A DNA stretch of 10,895 nucleotides, from assembly GCA_938004315.1 (NCBI GenBank), contig CALKWG010000201.1, positions 1 to 10,895 on the forward strand. The letters run 5' to 3'. Below, piece by piece: positions 1 to 6,705 of this stretch. Both the position numbers and the translations under genes were made by a program. How positions within the stretch are numbered: the first letter of the stretch is position 1; every line of letters starts with the position of its first letter. Under the pieces are notes generated by a model, which saw only the letters and a list, made by a program, of their open reading frames with translations, had not been told where the DNA came from and made no database searches. The DNA is from an uncultured Spirochaetaceae bacterium (GTDB lineage: Bacteria > Spirochaetota > Spirochaetia > Treponematales > UBA12059).

Positions 1-45
1 CCACCGAGATCTACACTCTTTCCCTACACGACGCTCTTCCGATCT
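1..45 (+). other. Illumina TruSeq-type sequencing adapter (contamination)
   Basis: The 45 bases match, from memory, the 3' part of the Illumina universal P5/Read 1 adapter, ending in the well-known CGCTCTTCCGATCT. This is synthetic DNA left at the contig edge, not genome sequence. True genomic sequence can start no earlier than base 46. The bases just after it come from the edge of the assembly and deserve less trust than the rest. Confidence 0.98.
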
Positions 46-149
46 CGGCCGCCCCGGGCGTTTTTCGTATCGTAGGGCCGGCGGGGAAGCGCCCGGCTTG
101 GGCTCGGCCGCGCGCGCGCCCGAACCGGCCGCTGGTGTTTCTCGTCCGC

Positions 150-425
150 CTAGAAGCCGGGCATGTCGTAGAGCCCGCCGGCGTTCACGACCTTCTTAAA
201 GCCGGCCGAGGCCAGGAGCCGCGCGGCGTAGCCCGAGCGCGCGCCCGAGGCGCAGTAGAGCACGAGCGGGGTCTCGGGGCCGCCGAGCTCTTTGGCCCTG
301 GCCTGGATCTCGTTGACCGGGATGTTCAAGGCGCCGTCGTAGTGCTCATCCTCGAACTCCTCGGGGCTGCGTACGTCGACGATCTTCGCGCCGGCTTTGA
401 TCAGGTCTAGAATCGGGTCTGCCAT
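150..425 (-). CDS. Single-domain rhodanese (thiosulfate/persulfide sulfurtransferase-like)
   Basis: A 91-residue cytosolic protein that is essentially one rhodanese domain. Seen: the N-terminal rhodanese signature IVDVRSPEEFEDEHYDGALNIPV (residues about 15-37) and the active-site loop beginning at Cys58 (C-A-S-G-A-R-S) after a hydrophobic strand, then a C-terminal GG.YDMPG. Rhodaneses of this kind move sulfane sulfur through a Cys persulfide to a thiol or cyanide acceptor. The ATG at 425 has a GGAGG about 9 nt upstream. It lies 47 bp downstream of the CoA-disulfide reductase-like gene on the same strand and is very likely co-transcribed with it. Its catalytic Cys is intact, unlike the rhodanese domain fused to that neighbour, so it may supply the missing activity (inference). 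The sulfur donor cannot be read from the sequence. No signal peptide or membrane segment is visible. Confidence 0.93.
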   Translation of the reverse strand: MADPILDLIKAGAKIVDVRSPEEFEDEHYDGALNIPVNEIQARAKELGGPETPLVLYCASGARSGYAARLLASAGFKKVVNAGGLYDMPGF

Positions 426-472
426 AATTCATATCCTCCGTATGGTTCGCTCGCTTCGCCTTCGGCGTCGCG

Positions 473-2131
473 TCATTCGCCGGGTTCGAAGCCCGGCACG
501 AGGGCGAGGCTTAGCGCGCCGCCTGCTATATTCTTACTATCGTTCCTACCCGCCTGCATGAGCTTACGCAGGGCTATGTGGCTCTCGTAGCCGGCGCGGG
601 ACAGGAGGTACAGGGGCCCCGACGGCACCTCGTCCATCCGCCACTCCAGCTCGTCCAAGGGGATGTGGACGACGCCGGGCACGGGGAGCTTCCGCCGGTC
701 GCCGTTGGTCCTGAGGTCCAGGATCGTCGCCGCGCCCGAGCCCAGGGCCTTATAGGCCTCCTCGGCGCTCACGAGGGGCGCGTAGCCTGAAAGATCGTTC
801 TGCGCCGCGAAGGCCGCCATATTGACGGGGTCGTTGGCCGCGCCGTAGGGCGGGGCGTAGGCCAGGTCGAGCTCGGCCAGGTCGTCGATCGTGAGGCCGC
901 CGGCCAGGGCCGTGGCGGCGACGTCGACGCGCTTATCGACGCCTTCCTTGCCGAAGGCCTGGGCGCCTAGGAGCTTCCTCGATTTCCTATCGTAGACGAG
1001 CTTTAAGGAGACTTCCTCAGCCCCCGGGTAGTAGCTGACGTGGTGGTAGCGGTGGACGACGCTCGTCCCGTAGTCGAGGCCCAGGGCCTTGGCGGCCTTC
1101 TCCGACAGGCCGGTCATGGCGAAAGTGTCGTCCATGGCTTTGAACACGCTCGTGCCCGCCGCGCCGGCGTAGCGCAGCTCGCCGCCTAGGGCGTTGGTGG
1201 CGGCGATGCGGCCCTGGCGGTTGGCGGGGCCGGCTAGGGGGACGCGCGTGGGCTTGCCGCTCACGCGGTTGCGTATCTCGACCATATCGCCGGCGGCCCA
1301 GATATGCGGATCGGAAGTGCGCATGCGCTCGTCCACGACCAGGCCTCCCGAGGGGCCGATCTCGAGGCCGGCGGCTTTGGGCAGCTCCACGTTGGGCTTG
1401 ACCCCCGCCGATACGAGGACCAGGTCGGCCGGGACTTCGGAGCCGTCGTCTAGGAGGACTAATCCGTCCTTCACCGCTTTGACCGAACGGCCGACCAGCA
1501 CCCGCGCGCCGGCGCGCTCGAAGCTCATCGCGATCTGGCGACCGAACTCCGGATCGGCCGGCGGCATCACGTGCGGGCTGAGCTCGACGATGGTCGTGGC
1601 AAGGCCGCGGGCTACGAAAGCCTCGGCGGCCTCGAGGCCTATGAAGCCGCCTCCTACGACGACGGCGCTCTTAGGCGCATGCTCGTTGATGTACTTATGC
1701 ACCCCGTCCATGTTGGGGATGGTCCACAGCCTAAAGACATGAGGCTGATCAGAACCTTCCATGGGTGGCATGAAGGGCGTGCCGCCCAAGGCCAGGATGA
1801 GCTCGTCGTAGGGTAGGTCGCGCTCGCCCGCGGCGTCCCGCACGCGGACGGTCTTGGCTGACCGGTCGATGGAGACGGCGCGGGTTTCCAGGAGCACGTC
1901 GACGTTATAGCGGGCCTTGAAGCCCTCGGGCGTCTGCAGGATGAGGGCGCTCCGCTTGTCGATGTCGCGCGATATGAAGTAGGGGAGGCCGCAGTTGGCG
2001 AAGGACACGTAGCGCCCCGCTTCGACGATGGTAATGGCCGCCTCCGCGTCCAGGCGTCGCGCCCTGGCCGCCGCGGTGGCACCGGCCGCCACGCCGCCTA
2101 GTACCAAAATATTCTTGGCTTGTCCGTTCAT
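473..2131 (-). CDS. CoA-disulfide / NAD(P)H polysulfide reductase-like flavoprotein with C-terminal rhodanese domain
   Basis: A 552-residue pyridine nucleotide-disulfide oxidoreductase of the CoADR-RHD/Npsr type, which uses NAD(P)H and FAD to reduce CoA disulfide, CoA persulfide or polysulfide in the cytosol. Numbering from the ATG at 2131: FAD-binding VLGGVAAGATAA at 10-21; single redox cysteine Cys47 in SFANCGLPYFI, the CoADR hallmark (one Cys rather than a CxxxxC pair); NAD(P)-binding VVVGGGFIGLEAAE at 157-170; second FAD motif AAGD at 279-282; dimerisation domain with SYYPGAEE and YAPPYGAANDPVN at about 425-437; rhodanese domain at about 453-552. In that rhodanese domain the expected catalytic Cys is Ser511 (LLSRAGYES), so it is probably not a working sulfurtransferase. 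The start at 2131 is preferred because GGAGGAG lies 5 nt upstream and a promoter sits at 2159-2187. A longer reading frame to 2176 would run into that promoter. First gene of a two-gene unit with the rhodanese at 150-425. Confidence 0.93.
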   Translation of the reverse strand: MNGQAKNILVLGGVAAGATAAARARRLDAEAAITIVEAGRYVSFANCGLPYFISRDIDKRSALILQTPEGFKARYNVDVLLETRAVSIDRSAKTVRVRDAAGERDLPYDELILALGGTPFMPPMEGSDQPHVFRLWTIPNMDGVHKYINEHAPKSAVVVGGGFIGLEAAEAFVARGLATTIVELSPHVMPPADPEFGRQIAMSFERAGARVLVGRSVKAVKDGLVLLDDGSEVPADLVLVSAGVKPNVELPKAAGLEIGPSGGLVVDERMRTSDPHIWAAGDMVEIRNRVSGKPTRVPLAGPANRQGRIAATNALGGELRYAGAAGTSVFKAMDDTFAMTGLSEKAAKALGLDYGTSVVHRYHHVSYYPGAEEVSLKLVYDRKSRKLLGAQAFGKEGVDKRVDVAATALAGGLTIDDLAELDLAYAPPYGAANDPVNMAAFAAQNDLSGYAPLVSAEEAYKALGSGAATILDLRTNGDRRKLPVPGVVHIPLDELEWRMDEVPSGPLYLLSRAGYESHIALRKLMQAGRNDSKNIAGGALSLALVPGFEPGE

Positions 2132-2158
2132 CTTCTCCTCCATCCTTTGACTCAGGAA

Positions 2159-2187
2159 ACAATATATAAAAAACAATATATAGTCAA
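2159..2187 (-). promoter_or_regulatory. Sigma70-type promoter for the CoA-disulfide reductase/rhodanese unit
   Basis: On the minus strand, TTGACT (2187-2182) and TATTGT (2164-2159) are 17 nt apart, giving a short leader before the ATG at 2131. An alternative -10, TATATT, starts two bases earlier with 15-nt spacing. The AT-rich core contains two direct copies of TATATATTGT (minus-strand sense) at 2182-2173 and 2168-2159, 14 bp apart, which may be a regulator site. This AT-rich island stands out in very GC-rich DNA. Confidence 0.6.
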
Positions 2188-2244
2188 GTAATGGAATCGA
2201 CGACGCGCGAGCGCGCGGCTACGGAAAGTTTGAGCCTTTAAAAC

Positions 2245-2273
2245 TTGCGCCGGACCCGCTTGAAGTCTATGGT
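2245..2273 (+). promoter_or_regulatory. Possible promoter giving a leaderless GH13 mRNA
   Basis: TTGCGC (2245-2250) and TATGGT (2268-2273) are 17 nt apart. A transcript would begin about 6-7 nt after the -10 box, at or next to the ATG at 2280. No Shine-Dalgarno sequence is visible before that ATG, unlike nearly every other gene here, which fits a leaderless mRNA. An inverted repeat AAGTTT/AAACTT (2226-2246) lies just upstream and could be an operator. The boxes are imperfect, so this is tentative. Confidence 0.35.
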
Positions 2274-2279
2274 CTAGCT

Positions 2280-4259
2280 ATGAACGATGCAAACATCTCC
2301 ATCGCGGGCGAACGGCGGCTCAAGGAGCTCTTAGGGGAGATCTACGGCGAAGGCCGCGACGAGGCCTGGGACCTAGTGTCGGCGGCCCTGGGCACAAGGC
2401 GGGCGGGGCGGAGCCGCCCGTACGAAGGCGCGCGAGCGGCGGGCGGCGAGCGTCCGAGCCCTAGGTCGGACGGGCGCTCGGCGCACGGGCGCGGCCTCGA
2501 TCTGGACGCAGGCGACGCGCTCCTCATCGCCTACGGCGACATGATAGCCCCGGCGCGCGGCAGCTCGGTGCCGGGGGGCGGACCCGAGGGCGAGGGGCGA
2601 GCCGGGCGTTCGGCCCTAGGCCGCCTCGGCGCTTTCTTAGACGATCGGGCTCCTGGGCTCTTTAGCTACCTTCATATACTGCCCTTCTACCCGTATTCAT
2701 CAGATGACGGCTTCTCGGTCATCGACTACCGCGCGGTCGACCCTGCGCTCGGTTCCTGGGAGGACGTGGAGGCGCTGGGCAAGGGCCGGAGGCTCTGCTT
2801 CGACCTCGTGCTGAACCATGCGAGCGCGCGGAGCGCATGGTTCAAGGGCTTCATAGCCGGCGAACCGCGCTATGAACGCTACTTCACGACGCGGCCGCTA
2901 AACTACGACGCGAAGCCGGTGCGGCGGCCGCGGACCCACCCGCTCATCACGGCGTTCAAGCGAGCGGACGGGACGACGGCGGGCGTGTGGACCACCTTCA
3001 GCGCGGATCAGGTCGACCTCAATTTCGCCGAGCCGGCCGTGCTGGCCGAGTTCGTCGATATCGTCCTGGGCTACGCCGAGCGCGGCGCGACGCTCCTACG
3101 GCTCGACGCCATCGCCTACCTCTGGAAGGAAGACGGAACGGACTGCGTCCATCGGCCTCAGACCCACGCCGTCGTCAAGTTCTTCAGGGCCTTAGGCGAG
3201 GAGCTCGGTTTGGAGCTCGGGATCCTAACCGAGACCAACGTGCCGCACGGCGAGAATATGTCGTATTTCGGCGACGGCGACGAGGCTCATATCGTATATA
3301 ATTTTTGCCTGCCCCCGCTTACGCTCTACGCCTTCATGACCGGCGACGCCGGGCCCCTGGCGCGCTGGGCCGACGGGCTGGCCGTCCCCGAAGGCGGCCT
3401 CATGCTCAACTTCCTGGCCAGCCACGACGGCGTGGGCGTTACCCCGGCCCTCGGCCTCGTCGACGATGTAGCCCCGCTGATCGACGGCGTCTTGGCGCGT
3501 GGCGGCCGCGTCTCGTACAAGGCGAGCCCGGCGGGACCCCAGCCCTACGAACTTAATATCTCCTGGTCGGACGCCGTCGCCCCTGTCGGCGCGAGCGACG
3601 GCGAGCGCATCGACGCGCTCCTAGCGAGCTACGCCCTGGCCTTCGCGATGGACGGCCTACCGGCCGTGTACTTCCATTCGCTCGTCGGCTCGGCCTCCTG
3701 GCGAGAGGGCGTCGAATTATTGGGTTATAATCGAGCGATCAACCGCGAGCGGCCGCCCGAGGACGCGCTCACGGCGGCCTTGGACGAGCCGGGAAGCCCG
3801 CGCGCCCGCGCCCTCGCGGGCTTCCGCGCCCTCCTAAGGGCGCGGGCGGCGTGTCCGGCCTTCGCGCCGTCCGCGCCGCGGCGCGCCTACCACGGCGGCG
3901 GCCCGGTCGTCTTTATCGAGCGGGGCTCGGCTGCCGCCGGTAACTCGGCCGCGCAGGCCGACCCCGGCCGCTTCGCAGCCGCCGGCGATAGACCGTCCGG
4001 CCGCTCCGAAGCGCCGGCCGGCCGCCGGGACTGGCCCGCCGCCGGCGAAGAGTCCGCCGGCCGCCCCGGGGCGCCCGCCCCGGCCTCCTGCCTGGTAGCC
4101 GTCAACTGCTCCGCCCGCGCGGTTCACGCCGAGCTCCCGGCCGCCTGGCGGGGCGCGGCGGCCGCCTACGAGCCGCTCGCCGGGCGCGAGCTATCGTTGG
4201 CCGGCGACGGCGGCCTCGAACTCGGCCCCTATCAAGTCCTTTGGCTTGACCGGATATAA
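2280..4259 (+). CDS. GH13_18 glucoside phosphorylase (glucosylglycerate/sucrose phosphorylase-like) with low-complexity insertions
   Basis: A 659-residue cytosolic alpha-glucoside phosphorylase of subfamily GH13_18, which cleaves an alpha-glucoside with phosphate to give glucose 1-phosphate. Seen: HILPFYPYSSDDGFSVIDY (about 132-150), FDLVLNH (174-180), nucleophile Asp276 in LLRLDAIAYLWKE, acid/base Glu318 in LTETNVPHGENMSYFG, stabiliser Asp383 in LASHDG, then YELNISW, VYFHSLVGS and GYNRAINRE. The WKE-GT-C-H-PQTH and ETNVPH motifs resemble the glucosylglycerate phosphorylase (YcjM-like) branch more than classical sucrose phosphorylase, so the substrate is uncertain. Odd: Gly/Ala/Arg/Pro/Ser-rich insertions at about 39-73, 92-112 and 548-602 make it longer than the usual family size. 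The last insertion splits the C-terminal beta domain and is built from imperfect 60-bp repeats. The ATG has no Shine-Dalgarno but the N-terminus fits the family. Transcribed divergently from the CoA-disulfide reductase unit. Confidence 0.9.
   Translation: MNDANISIAGERRLKELLGEIYGEGRDEAWDLVSAALGTRRAGRSRPYEGARAAGGERPSPRSDGRSAHGRGLDLDAGDALLIAYGDMIAPARGSSVPGGGPEGEGRAGRSALGRLGAFLDDRAPGLFSYLHILPFYPYSSDDGFSVIDYRAVDPALGSWEDVEALGKGRRLCFDLVLNHASARSAWFKGFIAGEPRYERYFTTRPLNYDAKPVRRPRTHPLITAFKRADGTTAGVWTTFSADQVDLNFAEPAVLAEFVDIVLGYAERGATLLRLDAIAYLWKEDGTDCVHRPQTHAVVKFFRALGEELGLELGILTETNVPHGENMSYFGDGDEAHIVYNFCLPPLTLYAFMTGDAGPLARWADGLAVPEGGLMLNFLASHDGVGVTPALGLVDDVAPLIDGVLARGGRVSYKASPAGPQPYELNISWSDAVAPVGASDGERIDALLASYALAFAMDGLPAVYFHSLVGSASWREGVELLGYNRAINRERPPEDALTAALDEPGSPRARALAGFRALLRARAACPAFAPSAPRRAYHGGGPVVFIERGSAAAGNSAAQADPGRFAAAGDRPSGRSEAPAGRRDWPAAGEESAGRPGAPAPASCLVAVNCSARAVHAELPAAWRGAAAAYEPLAGRELSLAGDGGLELGPYQVLWLDRI
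3978..4097 (+). repeat. Two imperfect 60-bp tandem units inside the GH13 gene
   Basis: Two units starting GCCGCCGGCGA at 3978 and 4038 are 60 bp apart and share much of their first 38 or so bases. A weaker related stretch precedes them (about 3931-3977). In protein they give spaced AAGD and AAGE motifs in a disordered-looking Ala/Gly/Arg/Pro segment (about residues 568-602). In-frame GC-rich duplication would explain the extra length of the enzyme. Confidence 0.6.
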
Positions 4260-4274
4260 AAGTCTCGATACCTT
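4246..4274 (+). promoter_or_regulatory. Weak candidate promoter ahead of the ABC exporter
   Basis: TTGACC (4246-4251), within the last codons of the GH13 gene, is 17 nt from TACCTT (4269-4274). The -35 box is good and the -10 box poor. It would give a leader of about 150 nt with four possible hairpins. Read-through from the GH13 gene is equally possible. Confidence 0.25.
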
Positions 4275-4281
4275 GGTAGAA

Positions 4282-4412
4282 GGTTCCGCCGGAGCGGGGA
4301 ACCGACAAGGCGCCCGTAGGGCGCCGTTGGCGAAGCGTCCCGAGACCCGGGCGCCGCCGCGCGCGGGACGGTACGGACGGGGCGATGGCGCCTCGATTCG
4401 AAGGCCGTCGCC
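4282..4412 (+). other. Hairpin-rich leader of the ABC exporter operon
   Basis: Between the GH13 stop and the GTG of the ATPase gene, four stems can be read in order: GGTTCC/GGAACC (4282-4303), GGCGCCC-gta-GGGCGCC (4309-4325), CGTCCC/GGGACG (4336-4370) and GGCGA/TCGCC (4381-4412). None is followed by a T tract, so none is a clear intrinsic terminator. The last ends two bases before the GAGGAGG ribosome binding site. The DNA is very GC-rich, so some stems may be chance. No known riboswitch class was recognised. Confidence 0.4.
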
Positions 4413-4428
4413 AGAGGAGGTAAAACTC

Positions 4429-5340
4429 GTGATAGACGTTCAAAACGTCGTCAAGGCCTACGACTCGGTCAAGGCCGTCGACGGTATCAGCTTCCAGGCC
4501 AAGCCAGGCGAGATCTTCGGTCTCATCGGCCCCAACGGCGCGGGCAAGTCCACTACCATCCGCATGATAATGAACATCATGGCCCCCGACTCGGGCAGCA
4601 TACGCCTGGACGGGCGGCCCTTGGCGGAGAAGGACAAGGCGCGCATAGGCTACCTGCCTGAGGAGCGAGGCTTATACAAGAAGATGAAGGTCGGCGACAT
4701 GCTCGCCTTCCTCGCCGAGATCAAAGAGGCCGATCGCCAGGCGAGCGCCGAGCGGGCCGACGAGTGGCTCAGGCGCTTCGACCTCCTCGACTGGAAGGGC
4801 CGCAAGATCGAGGAGCTGTCCAAGGGCATGGCGCAGAAGGTGCAGTTCATCGGCACCGTCGCCCACGATCCGGACGTGCTCCTCTTCGACGAGCCCTTCT
4901 CCGGCCTCGACCCGGTATCCCAGGACCTGCTCCTGGAGGCCATGCTCGAGCTCAAGGCCGCCGGCAAGACCGTGCTCTTCTCCACGCACATCATGGACCA
5001 TGCCGAGCGCATCTGCGAGCGCATACTCCTCATCAATAAGGGTAAGGCCGTCGCCTCCGGCGCCCTGGCCGACTTAAAGCGTCGCTTCGGCGCGGACGCC
5101 GCGCGCGTCGAATACGACGGCGACGGCGCGTTCATCGAGCGCCTGCCCTACGTGAAGAGCTGCCGCTCCTTCCCGCGCTGGACCGAGGTGGAGCTGGACG
5201 GCCCCGACGCCGCCGACGCGCTCTACCGTGACTTGGCCGGCAAAGTGCGGGTGCGCCGCTTCGAGCTCTTGGAGCCCAGCCTGCATTCGATCTTCATCCG
5301 CCTCGTCGGCGGCGAGTCCGAGGGGGCCGACCGTGCGTAA
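4429..5340 (+). CDS. ABC-2 type exporter ATP-binding protein (NatA/YhaQ-like)
   Basis: A 303-residue cytoplasmic ATPase that would power the permease encoded next. Numbering from the GTG at 4429: Walker A GPNGAGKST at 34-42, a YLPEERGLYKKMKV segment in the Q-loop region typical of NatA/YhaQ-like exporters, signature LSKGMAQKVQ at 130-139, Walker B VLLFDEP at 150-156, D-loop SGLD at 158-161, switch His187 in STHIM, and a C-terminal extension from about residue 215 that resembles DUF4162. The GTG is chosen because GAGGAGG lies 8 nt upstream and the protein then begins with the family-typical IDVQNVVKAY. Upstream in-frame residues are low-complexity and lie in the structured leader. It overlaps the permease gene by 8 bp, implying coupled translation. 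The substrate is unknown; family members export Na+, small peptides or antibiotics. Confidence 0.93.
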   Translation: MIDVQNVVKAYDSVKAVDGISFQAKPGEIFGLIGPNGAGKSTTIRMIMNIMAPDSGSIRLDGRPLAEKDKARIGYLPEERGLYKKMKVGDMLAFLAEIKEADRQASAERADEWLRRFDLLDWKGRKIEELSKGMAQKVQFIGTVAHDPDVLLFDEPFSGLDPVSQDLLLEAMLELKAAGKTVLFSTHIMDHAERICERILLINKGKAVASGALADLKRRFGADAARVEYDGDGAFIERLPYVKSCRSFPRWTEVELDGPDAADALYRDLAGKVRVRRFELLEPSLHSIFIRLVGGESEGADRA

Positions 5341-6565
5341 ACTCCTAGCCGTCGCCAAGCGCGAGTTCAAGGCCGCCGCGGCCAACAAGACCTTCGTCAT
5401 CATGACCATACTCGGCCCCTTCCTCATCCTGGCCATCACCGTCCTCCCGACCCTCCTCAATAACGACCCTAAAATCGCCAGCTCCGGTAAGCCCGTGGCG
5501 ATCTACGCCGAGCGCGACGACGCCGGCGCTTACCTCGGCGCCGCCTTCGAATCGCAGAAGATTCCATCAGTGCGCGTGGAGGACGCGTCCCGCGCCAAGG
5601 AGCGCGTGCTGTCGGGCGAGTACGCCGGCCTCGTCGAGGTGCCCGCGCGCTGGCCTGATGAGGAAGCCCGCTACTACAGCGCCACCGGCACCGATGCCGC
5701 GCTCTTCGGCACCAGCCAAGGCGTCTTAGGCGCCCTGGCCACCGAGCTCCGCGTCGCGGAGGCGGGCTTAAGCCCCGAGGCCGCGTCCAGGCTCCTCTCC
5801 AAGCCCGGCTTCCGCGTCGTTAAGCTGGGGGCCGACTTAAGCGAAGAGACCAAGACCGACCGCGACTTCATGGCGGTGCTCTTCACCGCCCTGAGCTTCG
5901 TCATGATGATCTACATGACCGTGCTCCTCTACGGCCAGATGATAGGCCGATCGGTGGTGCAGGAGAAGACCGGCAAGACCGTGGAGGTCATGCTTTCGAG
6001 CCTCTCAAGCCGCGACCTGATGTTCGGTAAGATCCTGGGTCTCGGCTTAGCCGGCATGCTGCAGTACGGCGTATGGATGGGCATGGGCGTCCTCATGATC
6101 AAGGTCGTGGGGCCCTTGTTCAGCCTGAGCCTACCGGCGGCCGTCACCGTGGGCAACTTCGGCTGGCTCGTATTCTTCTTCCTCCTGGCCTTCTTCCTGT
6201 ACGCCGCCGGCTACGCCGCCCTAGGCGCCGCCGCCGAGGACGAGTACCATCTGGGGCAGCTGGCGTGGCCGCTCATCCTGTTCCTGGTCATACCCATGGT
6301 CATGATCAGCACCATGATCTTGAACCCCCAAAGCCCCCTGGTCCTCGGCCTTTCGTACTTCCCCATGACCGCGCCCATCGTCATGCTCGTGCGCATCCTC
6401 GTGTCCGCGCCGGCCTGGTGGGAAGTCGCGGCCTCGGTCGGCGCCATACTCCTGGCCATCATCGGCGTGGGCTTCCTCGGAGCTAAGATCTTCCGCGTCG
6501 GCATCCTCATGACCGGCAAGCGGCCCAAGATCGGCGAGGTACTGCGCTGGGCCAGGCTTAAGTAG
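5333..6565 (+). CDS. ABC-2 type exporter permease (NatB/YhaP-like)
   Basis: A 410-residue inner-membrane protein starting at the GTG that overlaps the end of the ATPase gene, with a GAGGGGG stretch just upstream. Layout: TM1 at about 20-43, a large external loop of some 135 residues, then a C-terminal bundle with hydrophobic stretches at about 178-202, 230-258, 275-297, 310-330, 337-360 and 364-385. The segment QEKTGKTVEVMLSSLSSRDLMFGKILG after TM2 is the characteristic cytoplasmic coupling region of the ABC2_membrane_3 family. With the ATPase at 4429-5340 it should form a homodimeric-type exporter. No dedicated substrate gene or regulator is adjacent, so the substrate cannot be assigned. No T-rich terminator follows; only GC-rich hairpins are seen, for example GCCGGC/GCCGGC at 6649-6665. 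Confidence 0.9.
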   Translation: MRKLLAVAKREFKAAAANKTFVIMTILGPFLILAITVLPTLLNNDPKIASSGKPVAIYAERDDAGAYLGAAFESQKIPSVRVEDASRAKERVLSGEYAGLVEVPARWPDEEARYYSATGTDAALFGTSQGVLGALATELRVAEAGLSPEAASRLLSKPGFRVVKLGADLSEETKTDRDFMAVLFTALSFVMMIYMTVLLYGQMIGRSVVQEKTGKTVEVMLSSLSSRDLMFGKILGLGLAGMLQYGVWMGMGVLMIKVVGPLFSLSLPAAVTVGNFGWLVFFFLLAFFLYAAGYAALGAAAEDEYHLGQLAWPLILFLVIPMVMISTMILNPQSPLVLGLSYFPMTAPIVMLVRILVSAPAWWEVAASVGAILLAIIGVGFLGAKIFRVGILMTGKRPKIGEVLRWARLK

Positions 6566-6705
6566 AATAGCTTTAGCGGCCGGGGCGCGCGCTAGCCCGA
6601 TCGCGGCGCGCCTAGGCTCAGGCGTCGCCGGGCGACAGCCGTCCCGCGGCCGGCGCCCCGCCGGCTCGCTTGCCTCCCGCGGCGGGGCGGGGTAGGATGG
6701 TGCCT

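Noticed and set aside
2132..2176. Longer 567-residue start for the CoA-disulfide reductase (ATG at 2176)
   Set aside because: The extra 15 residues would be encoded by the promoter and the GGAGGAG ribosome binding site, and the family N-terminus begins at the 2131 ATG.
3834..4127. Minus-strand ORFs inside the GH13 gene
   Set aside because: Low-complexity Gly/Ala/Arg translations are expected from the opposite strand of GC-rich DNA, and no start signals are seen.
4246..4428. 61-residue N-terminal extension of the ABC ATPase
   Set aside because: It is low-complexity, has no ribosome binding site and lies in a hairpin-rich leader. The GTG at 4429 has a good Shine-Dalgarno and a family-typical N-terminus.
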